A DNA stretch of 64,000 nucleotides, taken from a bacterium. Lineage in GTDB: Bacteria > Sumerlaeota > Sumerlaeia > SLMS01. The notes under the pieces were generated by a model that worked only from the letters and a program-made list of their open reading frames with translations, was not told the origin of the DNA and searched no databases. Location: positions 1-64,000 of the forward strand of contig WGMQ01000026.1 of NCBI GenBank assembly GCA_016125005.1, written 5' to 3'. Positions 43,062 to 51,395 of the stretch are shown here, piece by piece. The position numbers were made by a program, and so were the translations under genes. How positions within the stretch are numbered: the first letter of the stretch is position 1; the number at the start of each line of letters is the position of its first letter.

Positions 43062-43634
43062 TCACTCGCGGAGGCGGCCATTCTCCAGCAGCGCCGCGAC
43101 GGTCTCCCAACCAAAGGGCTCCATAGCCTCCGGGGTGGTATTCGCATCGTCGGCGGAAAGGGGCGTCGTCTCGCCTTCCATGTCGATGGTGAACGCGTTT
43201 CCGCCATCGAGCAGGTGGACATCCATGATGCCATCCCAGACTCCGCTGGCACCACACTCCAGATAAGCGCCGGGAGTGAAATTGTACCAATGGTTGCCGC
43301 GGGGGGAGGTGAGGCCGAACTCGCGCCCTTTCTTGTTCAATGTCCCCGCCCGGTCCATCTCGACGAGGTCGCAAAGCTGCGCATCAATGATGGCGATGAC
43401 ATCGTCGAAGGTTGCTTCAGTCTGGGGATAGTCAGCAGGGGCGGGCATCGGGGCGGGGGCGGCGACCAGGGACCGCTCCAGAATTGCCAGCAAGTCTCCG
43501 GGGGTAAAAGCGCTTCGACTCCGTTCGGCATGAAGCACCGAGCGGAGTCGAAGGAGGAAATCAACGAGTGAGAGGTCTTCCGGAACCGAATCGCAAAACC
43601 GCAGCAGTTGGCGAAAGAACTCGTGGTTGGTCAT
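43062..43634 (-). CDS. Hypothetical protein upstream-coupled to Bax inhibitor gene
   Basis: A 190-residue soluble protein I do not recognise. It has an N-terminal helical region (TNHEFFRQLLRFCDSVPEDLSL), a central Pro/Ala-rich linker, and a C-terminal part with NHWYNFTPGAYLECGASG and DVHLLDGGNAFTID that reads like a compact beta domain. No signal peptide. It begins 3 nt after the Bax-inhibitor-1 stop, so it is its downstream operon partner. Confidence 0.6.
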   Translation of the reverse strand: MTNHEFFRQLLRFCDSVPEDLSLVDFLLRLRSVLHAERSRSAFTPGDLLAILERSLVAAPAPMPAPADYPQTEATFDDVIAIIDAQLCDLVEMDRAGTLNKKGREFGLTSPRGNHWYNFTPGAYLECGASGVWDGIMDVHLLDGGNAFTIDMEGETTPLSADDANTTPEAMEPFGWETVAALLENGRLRE

Positions 43635-43637
43635 CTA

Positions 43638-44375
43638 TTAGCTGCGGCGCGACATGAGCAGCATCAGGATGCTGCGGAACAGGATGATGAAATCGACCAT
43701 CAGGGCCAGCGCCGCGGGGACGACCATGTCCGTCGCGTAGCGATGCATCATGTTCGAGGTGTCGTAGAGCACGTAGCCGCTGAACAGGATCACGGAGAAG
43801 GCCGCCATTGCGGTGGACATCACCGTGACGTTCACGCCAAACAGCGATGCGATCCAGGTGCAGAGGGCAACGCCCAGAAGCAGGAACAAGCCGATGGTAA
43901 GGATCGCGCCAAGGAAGTGAAAGTCCTTCTTGCTGATGAGGACGAAGCCGGTGAGTCCGCCGAAGACCACCGTGGTTAGGACGGACGCCTGAAGGATGAC
44001 GACGAGCCCGCTGGTCTTGAGGGCGAAGAGAACGAGAGGAAGCGTCAGGAACGCCCAAAGCTGGCTCATCAGGAAGAAGGCCACCAAGTTCCAGCCGCGC
44101 ACCATGGAGACCGAGTGAACCAGGAACGATGTACCGAGGATACCGATGAAGGCGACGATGAAGGGGAGCCCCACGGCGGCACGCAACCACATCTCGAAAA
44201 AGCCGATGCCAGCCATCGTTCCAGCGATGGGCAGTGCCATACCGGCGGCGAACGAGGTCACCCCCAGAAACACCAGCGAATAGACCTTCTGGATGAAGGC
44301 GATCCGTTCCTCGCCGGTTGTGCTGATCGCAGGGACCCGGGCGATGCCGTCCGCGCGCATTGCTGAATAGCTCAT
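43638..44375 (-). CDS. Bax inhibitor-1/YccA family membrane protein
   Basis: A 245-residue protein with seven hydrophobic segments of the BI-1 (TMBIM) family. Family features: EERIAFIQKVYSLVFLGVT near the N-terminus and a C-terminal SGYVLYDTSNMMHRY, DMVVPAALALMVDFIILF with the conserved acidic residues of the pH-sensitive calcium leak site. Bacterial homologues are calcium-leak or membrane-stress proteins. A hypothetical gene follows after 3 nt. Confidence 0.92.
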   Translation of the reverse strand: MSYSAMRADGIARVPAISTTGEERIAFIQKVYSLVFLGVTSFAAGMALPIAGTMAGIGFFEMWLRAAVGLPFIVAFIGILGTSFLVHSVSMVRGWNLVAFFLMSQLWAFLTLPLVLFALKTSGLVVILQASVLTTVVFGGLTGFVLISKKDFHFLGAILTIGLFLLLGVALCTWIASLFGVNVTVMSTAMAAFSVILFSGYVLYDTSNMMHRYATDMVVPAALALMVDFIILFRSILMLLMSRRS

Positions 44376-44487
44376 AGGTGACTAGCCTCCGTAGTTTCGT
44401 TCAGGGGATGTGGTTCTCCCGACCACAGGAAACTTCCACTGACACAACCCGGCATGGCAATGAAAACCGGTCGGGGTGAATCCGCGA

Positions 44488-45015
44488 TCAGCCCTGACTC
44501 TTCGCTTTTTGGATCCAGGATTTCGCCTCTTCCTTCCACGCCTCGGGGTCGAGGCGGAGCGGGAGGAAGAGGTCCGTGAACATCTCCTCGACCAGGCTGT
44601 ATAGACGCATGGTCGCCTCGATGCGCATCTGTAGGTACTGGTTCAGGTCGGGGACGGTGGGAACGGGGAGCTTGATCGACTTGAGGTCGAAGAACTGGGC
44701 ATCGAGCGTGAAGGCCCAGGTGTCTTCCTGCGCGGTGAAGATGAGCTTCGCGCGGGTGAGCTTCTTCCCCTGGCGGAGCGCGCTGGTGACTTCCGGCGCC
44801 GAGGCGGCCTCGTCGCCGGCCAGCGTGACCTTGCGGGCCTCGCCGTCCTCGCTGATGAAGAGGAGCGGTCCCTGGATGTCGATCTTCAGGCCCGGCTCGC
44901 TGCGCGGCTTCGGGTAGTCGTCTTCAAGTACCCGCACGAGCAGCCAAGTGAGGAAGTCGGGCCCGAGGGCCGCGTACTTCTGGAATGCTTCCATCGGCGA
45001 AAGTTCAACGCTCAT
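44488..45015 (-). CDS. RdgC C-terminal half-like protein
   Basis: A 175-residue protein that aligns by eye with the C-terminal half of RdgC, the ring-shaped DNA-binding recombination modulator. Matching order: DFLTWLLVRVLE (RdgC LTEWV), GPLLFISEDGEARKVTLAGDEA, SALRQGKKLTRAKLIF (RdgC HIEAGKVVTKLAL) and TWAFTLDAQFFDLKSIKLP (RdgC IQFVMCDDGSLKRLKF). It starts within the stop of the N-terminal-half gene (ATGA). One GTATAGAC word lies inside. The split is not a simple frameshift pseudogene, since both frames are long and coupled. Confidence rests on motif order only. Confidence 0.6.
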   Translation of the reverse strand: MSVELSPMEAFQKYAALGPDFLTWLLVRVLEDDYPKPRSEPGLKIDIQGPLLFISEDGEARKVTLAGDEAASAPEVTSALRQGKKLTRAKLIFTAQEDTWAFTLDAQFFDLKSIKLPVPTVPDLNQYLQMRIEATMRLYSLVEEMFTDLFLPLRLDPEAWKEEAKSWIQKAKSQG

Positions 45016-45620
45016 CGGCCTGCCTCCGTTGCCTGGAAGTATTCGGCCTCAAGGCCCTGTGCGGCGATATAGTCGGCGCCGATCAGCGCCGGGTACATGG
45101 GGCGGAGCTTCAGGTCGAAGGTCGCCTCGAAGACCTCCTGGATGCGTTCGCAAAGCGTGTTGCTCGTCGCGCCCATGAGGACGATGTTGCTGTTCATGTC
45201 CCACACCAACTCGGAGAAGGCGCTCTGCGGCGAGGTCTCGCGCAGCATCTGGATGGTGAGCTGCTCCTCAAGCGCGAGGCGTTGCTGGCGGGAGATCTTC
45301 TGGAGCTTGCGCTCCTTCTTGGTGGACTCGATCAGTTCCTCGCGGCGGGCGCGGAAGAGCACCTGCGAGAAGTTCTTCCGGTCGCGACGCACGCCCAGCA
45401 GCATGTGGGGGCCGTCGACCACCTCGTCGTAGGTGAAGTTCTCGGCGAGCAGGTTCCGCGGGTTGACCCAGCCGAAGCTCTCCTTTTCGCCGCGTTCCTC
45501 GTTGATGGGACGAAACGTGTAGCGCCGCATGGCGAGCGTGGCGGTTTGCGCCAGTGTTGGGGGGATGTCCCCGAGGACAAGGAAGCGGCGGACGGAAAGT
45601 CCACCGGACCGGAAGGGCAT
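45012..45620 (-). CDS. RdgC N-terminal half-like protein
   Basis: A 202-residue protein matching the N-terminal half of RdgC in order: RRFLVLGDIPP, RPINEERGEKESFGWVNPRN (RdgC GWVPP), LLGVRRDRKNFSQVLF, a basic helical region (REELIESTKKERKLQKISR) and a strand-helix unit SELVWDMNSNIVLMGATSNTL (RdgC MMWIDTVNGLIMVDCAS). It ends DLKLRPMYPALIG, near the midpoint of RdgC. The ATG is chosen on AGAGG 8 nt upstream. RdgC binds DNA as a closed dimeric ring and inhibits RecA; a two-chain ring is the inference here. Downstream of lpxA and GT4. Confidence 0.6.
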   Translation of the reverse strand: MPFRSGGLSVRRFLVLGDIPPTLAQTATLAMRRYTFRPINEERGEKESFGWVNPRNLLAENFTYDEVVDGPHMLLGVRRDRKNFSQVLFRARREELIESTKKERKLQKISRQQRLALEEQLTIQMLRETSPQSAFSELVWDMNSNIVLMGATSNTLCERIQEVFEATFDLKLRPMYPALIGADYIAAQGLEAEYFQATEAGR

Positions 45621-45692
45621 GTGAGAAACCTCTGCGGCAGAGTCCCGGCAAATGGGCCGGGTCGTGAAGAGCACCCGAACGGGGCTCTGAGG

Positions 45693-46718
45693 TCAAGCGG
45701 TGGCGCGCTGCAATGCTTCGGCGACCACGCGGGCGGTGCGTTCCCAACTGAAGGTGGCCGCCCGCTGATGCGCCGCCGCCAGGTGTTCCGGCTCGCGCTG
45801 GAGCGCCGCCAACAGCGCCCGATCGAAGCTCTCGGGGCGATCGGGATCGAAAAGCCATCCGCCCGCGCCGACGATTTCCTTCATGGGCGAGCGATCCGCC
45901 GCGACCACCGGTGTGCCGACCTGCATGGCCTCCAGCAGTGGCAGGCCGAAGCCCTCGGCGACGCTCGGGTAAGTCAGAGCTGCGGCGCCGCGAAACAGCG
46001 CTGCCAGATGGTCCTCTGCCAGTGTCTCCGCGACCGTCAGCCGCGTGTAGCCACGCCGCGCCGCCAAACGCGCCAGTTCGCTTCCGCCGCGCCCGGTCCC
46101 TGCCGCCACCAGCGGCGGCACTCGGTCGCCCAGCTCCACGAGGCGCCTCAGCAGAAAGTCCCAGTTCTTGTGCGGCTTGAAGATGCCAACCGCCAGCAGG
46201 TACTTCCCCCCTTCGAGGCCGAGCGGAGGCGGCAGTTCCCCACCGAGCGTGGCCGGAAAACCGGGACCCAGACCGGTCATCAGCACTCGGTCGGCGCGGA
46301 AGCGATAGAGCGTCTGGAGCTGGACCTTCACGTGGCGGCTTGACGTGAGCACAAAGGACGCGCGGCGCCGCAGTGCAGCCAGATAGAGGCGTGCATAGAG
46401 TGCCGTCCCGCGCCGTGTTGGATGCGTGATGTGGAGCACGTCCTGGATATGGCAGACGAGCGGCGCGCCGGGGCGAAGGCAAGTCGCGTAGTGGGGCGAG
46501 TACCAAGCCAGCGGTCGGTGAGGCATGGCCGGCGGAAACAAAGCCGCAGCCAACGAGTAAACGCCGGGAGTCCAGCGGACCAAATCGACCTGCGGAGACT
46601 TCCATCGCGCCAGTGCCGTCGGGTCTCCCAGCAGCATGAGACGGGTTGCGGGTGGGTCGACTGCCCAGCGATCAAGCAGGTTGTGCAGCACCACCCCGAT
46701 GCCGCTGTGGCGGATCAT
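45693..46718 (-). CDS. GT4 family glycosyltransferase, possible upstream CTG start
   Basis: A GT-B enzyme with the GT4 C-terminal signature EGFGLPLLEAMQVGTPVVA, preceded by LLAVGIFKPHKNWDFLL and LTYPSVAEGFG. The first ATG gives MIRHSGIG, but the conserved first beta strand LAIDAR lies upstream in frame, before any ATG, GTG or TTG. The open frame runs back to a CTG whose last bases overlap the lpxA stop in CTGA (46772-46769), giving an N-terminus beginning STASSPKLPGPLAIDAR. The CTG is therefore the likely start; the ATG is listed conservatively. Contiguous with lpxA. Confidence 0.85.
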   Translation of the reverse strand: MIRHSGIGVVLHNLLDRWAVDPPATRLMLLGDPTALARWKSPQVDLVRWTPGVYSLAAALFPPAMPHRPLAWYSPHYATCLRPGAPLVCHIQDVLHITHPTRRGTALYARLYLAALRRRASFVLTSSRHVKVQLQTLYRFRADRVLMTGLGPGFPATLGGELPPPLGLEGGKYLLAVGIFKPHKNWDFLLRRLVELGDRVPPLVAAGTGRGGSELARLAARRGYTRLTVAETLAEDHLAALFRGAAALTYPSVAEGFGLPLLEAMQVGTPVVAADRSPMKEIVGAGGWLFDPDRPESFDRALLAALQREPEHLAAAHQRAATFSWERTARVVAEALQRATA

Positions 46719-46768
46719 GCGGGCGTCGATGGCGAGGGGCCCGGGTAGTTTCGGGGAAGACGCGGTGC

Positions 46769-47605
46769 TCAGTCGTCGTCCTCGTCGTCAAGACGGGGAC
46801 CGGCGCCGATGCCGCGGCGCGGCCCGTGCGACATGCCGCGCTTGCTCTTGGTGGTGCAGAACTCAAGCAGGTGGAGCAGCTCGGCGGGCATCTCGCGCCC
46901 GGCCCATTCGCCACGCACCGCCGCGACGGCCTCGGTCAGCGACATGCCGGTGCGGAAGAGCTTCTTGTAGGCGTTTTTGAGCGCCGCTCGCGCCTCGGCG
47001 GTGACTCCGGCGCGGCGCAGGCCGACCGTGTTGATGCCAACCACTTCGCCATAGTGCTTCATCATCATGTAAGGCGGGACGTCCTTCGGGATGCCGGTCC
47101 GTCCGCCGATCATCGCCAGCGAGCCAATGCGGCAGAACTGGTGGACGCCCACGAGCGTGCTGATGAAGCAGCGATCACCCATGCTGACGTGCCCGGCCAG
47201 ACCCGCGTAATTCGCGAGCACGTTGTCGTTGCCGATCAGGCAGTCGTGAGCAACGTGCGAGGTGGCCATGAAGAAGTTACGGCTGCCGACGACCGTGTTG
47301 GTGCCATCCTTCAGGCCGCGGTGGATTTGAGAAAACTCGCGGAAATGATTCTCGTCGCCGATGACCGTGCCGCTCTTGGTGGCCGGATTGAAGCCCAGGA
47401 ATTGGGGATCGTGCCCGACGACGCTGTAAAAGTGAAACACGTTGCCACGCCCGACGACGGTGTTGGGGCCGAGGATCGCGCCTTGCATCAGCGTGTTGCC
47501 GGGGCCGAGGACGCAGTTCTCGCCGATTTGGACGGCGGGGCCGATCTCGTTGGTCGGGTCGACCGTTGCCGTGGGATGAATGATTGCGCTGGGATGGATC
47601 GCCAT
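46769..47605 (-). CDS. lpxA: UDP-N-acetylglucosamine O-acyltransferase
   Basis: LpxA adds the first acyl chain to UDP-GlcNAc in lipid A synthesis. A left-handed beta-helix hexapeptide domain begins IHPSAIIHPTATVDPTNEIG, with catalytic His in ATSHVAHDC, VGVHQFCRIGS, and IPKDVPPYMM. The helical C-terminal domain follows, ending in an unusual acidic tail RLDDEDDD. Length 278 is slightly long. lpxD, fabZ and lpxB are not adjacent; the gene sits upstream of GT4 and the rdgC pair instead. Presence implies a diderm, LPS-making envelope. Confidence 0.95.
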   Translation of the reverse strand: MAIHPSAIIHPTATVDPTNEIGPAVQIGENCVLGPGNTLMQGAILGPNTVVGRGNVFHFYSVVGHDPQFLGFNPATKSGTVIGDENHFREFSQIHRGLKDGTNTVVGSRNFFMATSHVAHDCLIGNDNVLANYAGLAGHVSMGDRCFISTLVGVHQFCRIGSLAMIGGRTGIPKDVPPYMMMKHYGEVVGINTVGLRRAGVTAEARAALKNAYKKLFRTGMSLTEAVAAVRGEWAGREMPAELLHLLEFCTTKSKRGMSHGPRRGIGAGPRLDDEDDD

Positions 47606-47682
47606 GGTGGCCGGTTGAACCTTTATGCTTCGGATGATTGACGATGACGACCGCAGGCAGGGCTGCGGGTCAAGAACGGTCC

Positions 47683-48309
47683 TCAGACGGTGCCGAACAT
47701 GCGGTCGCCTGCGTCGCCAAGACCCGGGACGATGTAGGCGCGCTCGTTGAGCTTCTCGTCCATGGCGCCCACAAAAACGGAGACGTCGGGATGGCGGCTG
47801 CTAACGATGGCGGCGCCCTCCGGAGAGGCGATCAGGCAGATGGCAACCACCTGACGGGGGCGACCGCGCTTGATGAGGTCCAGCGCCGCGCACAGGCTTC
47901 CCGCCGTGGCCAGCATCGGGTCGACGACCATGACCGTCGTGTCCTCCAGATTGTCCGGGACGTTGTAGTAGTACGTTACGGGCTTCTTGGTTTCCTCGTC
48001 GCGACGAAGTCCGATGTGGGCAACGCGGGCGGGAGGATACATGGCCAGGATCCCCTCCAGCATGCCGAGACCGGCGCGAAGGATCGGCGCCACGACGATG
48101 TTCTCGGTCCGCAGCATCGCCGTCTCCATGGGGCAGATCGGGGTTTCGACGGTGACGGGCACGGTCGGGAATCCGCGCGTCGCCTCGTAGGCCAGCAGCA
48201 TCGTGATTTCATGCACCAGATCGCGGAACTTCTTGGTGCTCGTCTCCTTGTTGCGGAGGATGGCGAGCTTGTGAGTGATGAGCGGGTGATTCACGATTTG
48301 GACGGGCAT
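47683..48309 (-). CDS. upp: Uracil phosphoribosyltransferase
   Basis: Upp makes UMP from uracil and PRPP in pyrimidine salvage. The 208-residue protein has VQIVNHPLITHKLAILRN, APILRAGLGMLEGIL, HIGLRRDEET, the PRPP loop VMVVDPMLATAGS and the uracil site PGLGDAGDRMFG. The ATG is set by the conserved start and a GGAGA upstream. It is divergent from the phosphatase-like gene; the 205-nt gap holds a TTGACA at 48445-48450. Confidence 0.97.
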   Translation of the reverse strand: MPVQIVNHPLITHKLAILRNKETSTKKFRDLVHEITMLLAYEATRGFPTVPVTVETPICPMETAMLRTENIVVAPILRAGLGMLEGILAMYPPARVAHIGLRRDEETKKPVTYYYNVPDNLEDTTVMVVDPMLATAGSLCAALDLIKRGRPRQVVAICLIASPEGAAIVSSRHPDVSVFVGAMDEKLNERAYIVPGLGDAGDRMFGTV

Positions 48310-48514
48310 GGAAGGGTCTCCGGCGGAGGTCAGGTCACTGGCGGGGAAGGTCCGCCCAAACCCTCCCGACAGCAAGGCATTTTGCCCCGAAAGCGGAGGC
48401 TCCCGGGAGGCTTCCACGATTTTCTTTTCGTTTTCCGAACTGTCTTGACAGTGTGCCGTCCCCACCACCCCACTAGGCCCAGAGACCACCCGTTCCCGAA
48501 GGCGGAAGCTACCG

Positions 48515-48931
48515 ATGAAGAAAGTCCTCGAACGCCTGATTCTGTCCGATCTCAGCGAAGCAAACGATCCGTTCTACCTTGAGCGGAACCAAATCCAGGC
48601 GATCCTGTATTTCGGCGACGGGGGCATGTTCTCCGAGGACATCAAGCTCTACTATCGCGCCGCGCTGAAGGACGGGAGCCTGTCCCCGGAAATGCTGAAG
48701 GACGGCATCGACTTCCTGCGCGAATCGCTGCGCGCTGGTCGCCGCGTCCTGGCCGTTGGGCCGACCGGTGCCACCATCGTGGCCGCCTATCTTTCCGAGA
48801 TGGGGATGAGCATCCAGCAGGCCATGGAAATGGTCGCCCAGTCCTCGCCTGTCCGCGTCGACACCGGTCGCCTCAGCGAGCACCAGCAGGAGCTCCAGCG
48901 CCGCTCCTCCACCACGCTGGCTCATCGGTAA
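48515..48931 (+). CDS. Dual-specificity phosphatase-like protein lacking the catalytic loop
   Basis: A 138-residue protein with the order of a dual-specificity phosphatase: LSDLSEANDPFYLERNQIQ, a helix DGIDFLRESLRAGRRV, then the strand that should lead into HCxxGxxR, and TIVAAYLSEMGMSIQQAMEMV. At the catalytic loop it reads VLAVGPTGATIV, with no Cys and no Arg, and the loop appears about four residues short. It cannot be a Cys-dependent phosphatase; a phosphoprotein-binding pseudophosphatase is inferred. The next gene starts 12 nt downstream. Confidence 0.65.
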   Translation: MKKVLERLILSDLSEANDPFYLERNQIQAILYFGDGGMFSEDIKLYYRAALKDGSLSPEMLKDGIDFLRESLRAGRRVLAVGPTGATIVAAYLSEMGMSIQQAMEMVAQSSPVRVDTGRLSEHQQELQRRSSTTLAHR

Positions 48932-48943
48932 GGAATCTGCCCA

Positions 48944-49936
48944 GTGCGTCGGCGAGCGACCCAACTCGCCCCTCCCTTCCTCATCGCCCAAAGCGTGCTG
49001 GCCGCCCTCTGGTGGCTGGCACTCGTATTGGATTCCCGCGTCGCGGCCTGGTTTCTTCCCTCACAGTACCCGCCTGATGTAATCTACGCGCTCGCGATCC
49101 CCGACGCCGTGCTTTTCATTGGCGCAGGATTCCTTGCGGCGTGGGGAATCGCTGGTCGCGCGCGATGGGCCTGGCCGATCCTCATGCTGCACGCTGGTGC
49201 CTCGTGCTACGCGACGCTGTGGTGCCTTGGTGTGGTTTGCCTGACTGGTGAGGGAACGCTAAGTCTGTTCGCAATGACGCCGGCCACGGCGATGGCCTGC
49301 GCGTTCACCTGGCTGCTGCGCCCTGCCCCTCGTCTATACAGCTTTCAGGAAGTTCGCGGTATTACTTCGCACTCGTCGTCACGGCTTACCGACGTCGCGC
49401 TGACGTTGGCGCAGATCGTCGTTGTTTGGACGGTATTCCTGGGGATTTTGCCCTATGTTGCGTGGCGAACGGAGACGACATTGGGCCTCGAAGAGTGGCG
49501 ATTCCCCGCCTGGGCGAGGATCGTCGGCGCCGTGTTCGGTCTGCCGGTCGCCGTCATGAACCTGTGGCTCGGACTGACAACCTCCTGGCGAGGCCGTGGC
49601 ACACCGCTTCCGTTCGCTGCCATGCGGCGACTGGTCACGACCGGTGCCTATGCCTATGTGCGCAACCCGATGATGGTGACCAGCGTGGCCACGGGCGTAC
49701 TGCTCTCCGTGGCTTGTGGCTCCCCGCTGATGCTGGGTGTTTTCCTGCTGGGCGGGGTCTTCTGGAACGTGGTCCTTCGCCCTTGGGAAGAGCGCGATCT
49801 CGATGCCCGCTTCGGCGCGGAGTACCGGCACTATCGGCAGCATGTGCAGTGTTGGGTTCCTAGATCCCGGCCCTATCGCCCCCGAAAGTCCATGAGCGGA
49901 AAGCGGTCGGCCTTGGCCGAGCGATCACAGCTTTAG
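48944..49936 (+). CDS. ICMT/PEMT-like membrane methyltransferase
   Basis: A 330-residue multi-pass protein. The C-terminal part has the isoprenylcysteine carboxyl methyltransferase-like signature GAYAYVRNPMMVTSVATG and a final RPWEERDLDARFGAEYRHYRQHV, which binds SAM in this family. An extra N-terminal membrane region of about four segments is fused ahead. Bacterial members methylate lipids or small molecules; substrate unknown. The start is GTG with TAAGGA upstream. One GTCTATAC word lies at the junction. Its 3' end overlaps the convergent GNAT gene by 12 nt. Confidence 0.8.
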   Translation: MRRRATQLAPPFLIAQSVLAALWWLALVLDSRVAAWFLPSQYPPDVIYALAIPDAVLFIGAGFLAAWGIAGRARWAWPILMLHAGASCYATLWCLGVVCLTGEGTLSLFAMTPATAMACAFTWLLRPAPRLYSFQEVRGITSHSSSRLTDVALTLAQIVVVWTVFLGILPYVAWRTETTLGLEEWRFPAWARIVGAVFGLPVAVMNLWLGLTTSWRGRGTPLPFAAMRRLVTTGAYAYVRNPMMVTSVATGVLLSVACGSPLMLGVFLLGGVFWNVVLRPWEERDLDARFGAEYRHYRQHVQCWVPRSRPYRPRKSMSGKRSALAERSQL

Positions 49937-50380
49937 CCGCATCGGCAGCATGACGGACTTCACGAATCCACGGCGCTCGTATAGACGCTGCGCACCGACA
50001 TTCGTGACGTCCGTCAGCAGCGTGATGCGCAGGCAAACGGTGGCCTTCGCGTGGGCGATGGCCGCATCGAGCAGTCGCGTCCCGAGGCCGTCGCCGCGGT
50101 GGTCGGGATGGACGATCATATCTTCCATGACCACCGCCCGGCCGCCGAGCGCCGTCGAGATCGTGTAGAGCAGGCTCACCATGCCGACCATCACGCCGTC
50201 GCGCTCCGCCACCAGCGGCGAGCCGATGGCCGGATCGTCGAGAATCGCGGTCAGGCCAGCAACCTGACGATCCAGCGCCGGGGTGAATTCGCCCTCGCGA
50301 CTGAAGAGGATGCCAAGCAATCCGGCCATCGCCGGGATGTCCGCGTGGGTGGCGAGACGGATGATCTCCTGACCGCTCAT
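49925..50380 (-). CDS. GNAT family N-acetyltransferase
   Basis: A 151-residue acetyltransferase: IIRLATHADIPAMAGLLG at the N-terminus, VVMEDMIVHPDHRGDGLGTRLL with the acetyl-CoA pyrophosphate loop (RGDGLG), and NVGAQRLYERRGFVKS in motif B. The ATG overlaps the lysR stop (ATGA), so it is co-expressed with the regulator. Substrate unknown; amine or amino acid substrates are typical. Confidence 0.9.
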   Translation of the reverse strand: MSGQEIIRLATHADIPAMAGLLGILFSREGEFTPALDRQVAGLTAILDDPAIGSPLVAERDGVMVGMVSLLYTISTALGGRAVVMEDMIVHPDHRGDGLGTRLLDAAIAHAKATVCLRITLLTDVTNVGAQRLYERRGFVKSVMLPMRLKL

Positions 50381-51282
50381 GGATAGACGCTCCTTGCCGT
50401 TTCGATGATGATGTCGCGAACCCCCTCAAGGGCCGCGTCGTGATGCTTCGCGATGCGTGAAACCAGCCCCAGCTCCAGCTCAATAGCGGGTTGGCGCAGT
50501 GGCACGAACGCGACGCCGTGACGTGGGATCGTGCGGGCGCTGGCGGGGACAAACGCAATGCCAAGTCCGGCGCAAACCAGGCTGAGTCCCGCCTGCAGGC
50601 CCTCCACCTCGTAGGCGATCCGGAGATTCATACCCGCCTCGCGACAGGCCGCCGTGATGCGATCGTGCGAGTCGGGAGCGACCTCTCGTCGGAACAGGAT
50701 GACTGGTTCCTCGCGCAGGTTTGCCAGGTTCACCGTGCGCCGCGTCGCCAGTCGATGGTCGGCAGGTATCGCCAGCACGAGCGGTTCCTTTCCCACCGGG
50801 GTCAGGCTCAGGATGTTGGCTGGAAGGTCGATGGGAAGTCGCACCAACGCCAGGTCGATCATGTCGTTCTGGAGGGCGATGAGCTGGCGCGGGCTGGGCA
50901 TCGTATGGAGGCAGAACTCGATGGCGGGGAAGCGCTCGCGACACGCGCGCAGCATGAGCGGCAGCAGTTGAAGTTCCACCGACGGCGTATAGCCAAGGCG
51001 GAGCACGCCCGATGGCGTCGTGGCGCCGGCGAGCCGCGTCGTCCGCTCGATGCGCTCGACCTGCTGCGTCAACGCCCGGGCCTCCCCCACCAAGAATCGT
51101 CCCGCGTCGGTCAACTCGATGCGACGCGAAGATCGATCGAACAGCGAAGTGCCGAGCTGTTCCTCCAGGCCAGCGATCTGCATGCTCAGCGCGGGTTGCG
51201 TGATGTGGAGACGCTGTGCTGCGCGGCCGAAGTGCAACTCCTCCGCCAATGCCAGAAACGAGCGTAGCTGCCGCAGTTCCAT
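50377..51282 (-). CDS. LysR family transcriptional regulator
   Basis: A 301-residue regulator with the N-terminal winged helix-turn-helix MELRQLRSFLALAEELHF, AAQRLHITQPALSMQIAGLE and an effector-binding domain starting GVLRLGYTPSVELQLLP. It is divergent from pirin over 113 nt that contain a LysR-type palindrome, the classical layout in which the regulator controls the divergent gene. A GNAT gene overlaps its stop. The frame is open upstream, but the conserved start is the ATG used. Confidence 0.93.
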   Translation of the reverse strand: MELRQLRSFLALAEELHFGRAAQRLHITQPALSMQIAGLEEQLGTSLFDRSSRRIELTDAGRFLVGEARALTQQVERIERTTRLAGATTPSGVLRLGYTPSVELQLLPLMLRACRERFPAIEFCLHTMPSPRQLIALQNDMIDLALVRLPIDLPANILSLTPVGKEPLVLAIPADHRLATRRTVNLANLREEPVILFRREVAPDSHDRITAACREAGMNLRIAYEVEGLQAGLSLVCAGLGIAFVPASARTIPRHGVAFVPLRQPAIELELGLVSRIAKHHDAALEGVRDIIIETARSVYP

Positions 51283-51294
51283 CGATAAGAACTC

Positions 51295-51311
51295 CTGATG
51301 AAACGAATCAG
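51295..51311. promoter_or_regulatory. LysR-type binding palindrome between lysR and pirin
   Basis: CTGAT and ATCAG flank a 7-nt spacer, a perfect 5-bp dyad 12 nt upstream of the lysR ATG. Position and symmetry fit a LysR autoregulatory/activation site; the exact T-N11-A spacing is not met, so this is moderate. Confidence 0.45.
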
Positions 51312-51395
51312 AAAAGACAATTGGACTTATGGGCCGTGTCCCGCCTAATGTCCACACGAATCGAACGGGGCAAGCCCCCTGAAAGGAACAATACA

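Noticed and set aside
47606-47682. Terminator after upp (GACCGCAG/CTGCGGGTC)
   Set aside because: The stem needs a bulge and is not followed by a T-tract on the minus strand.
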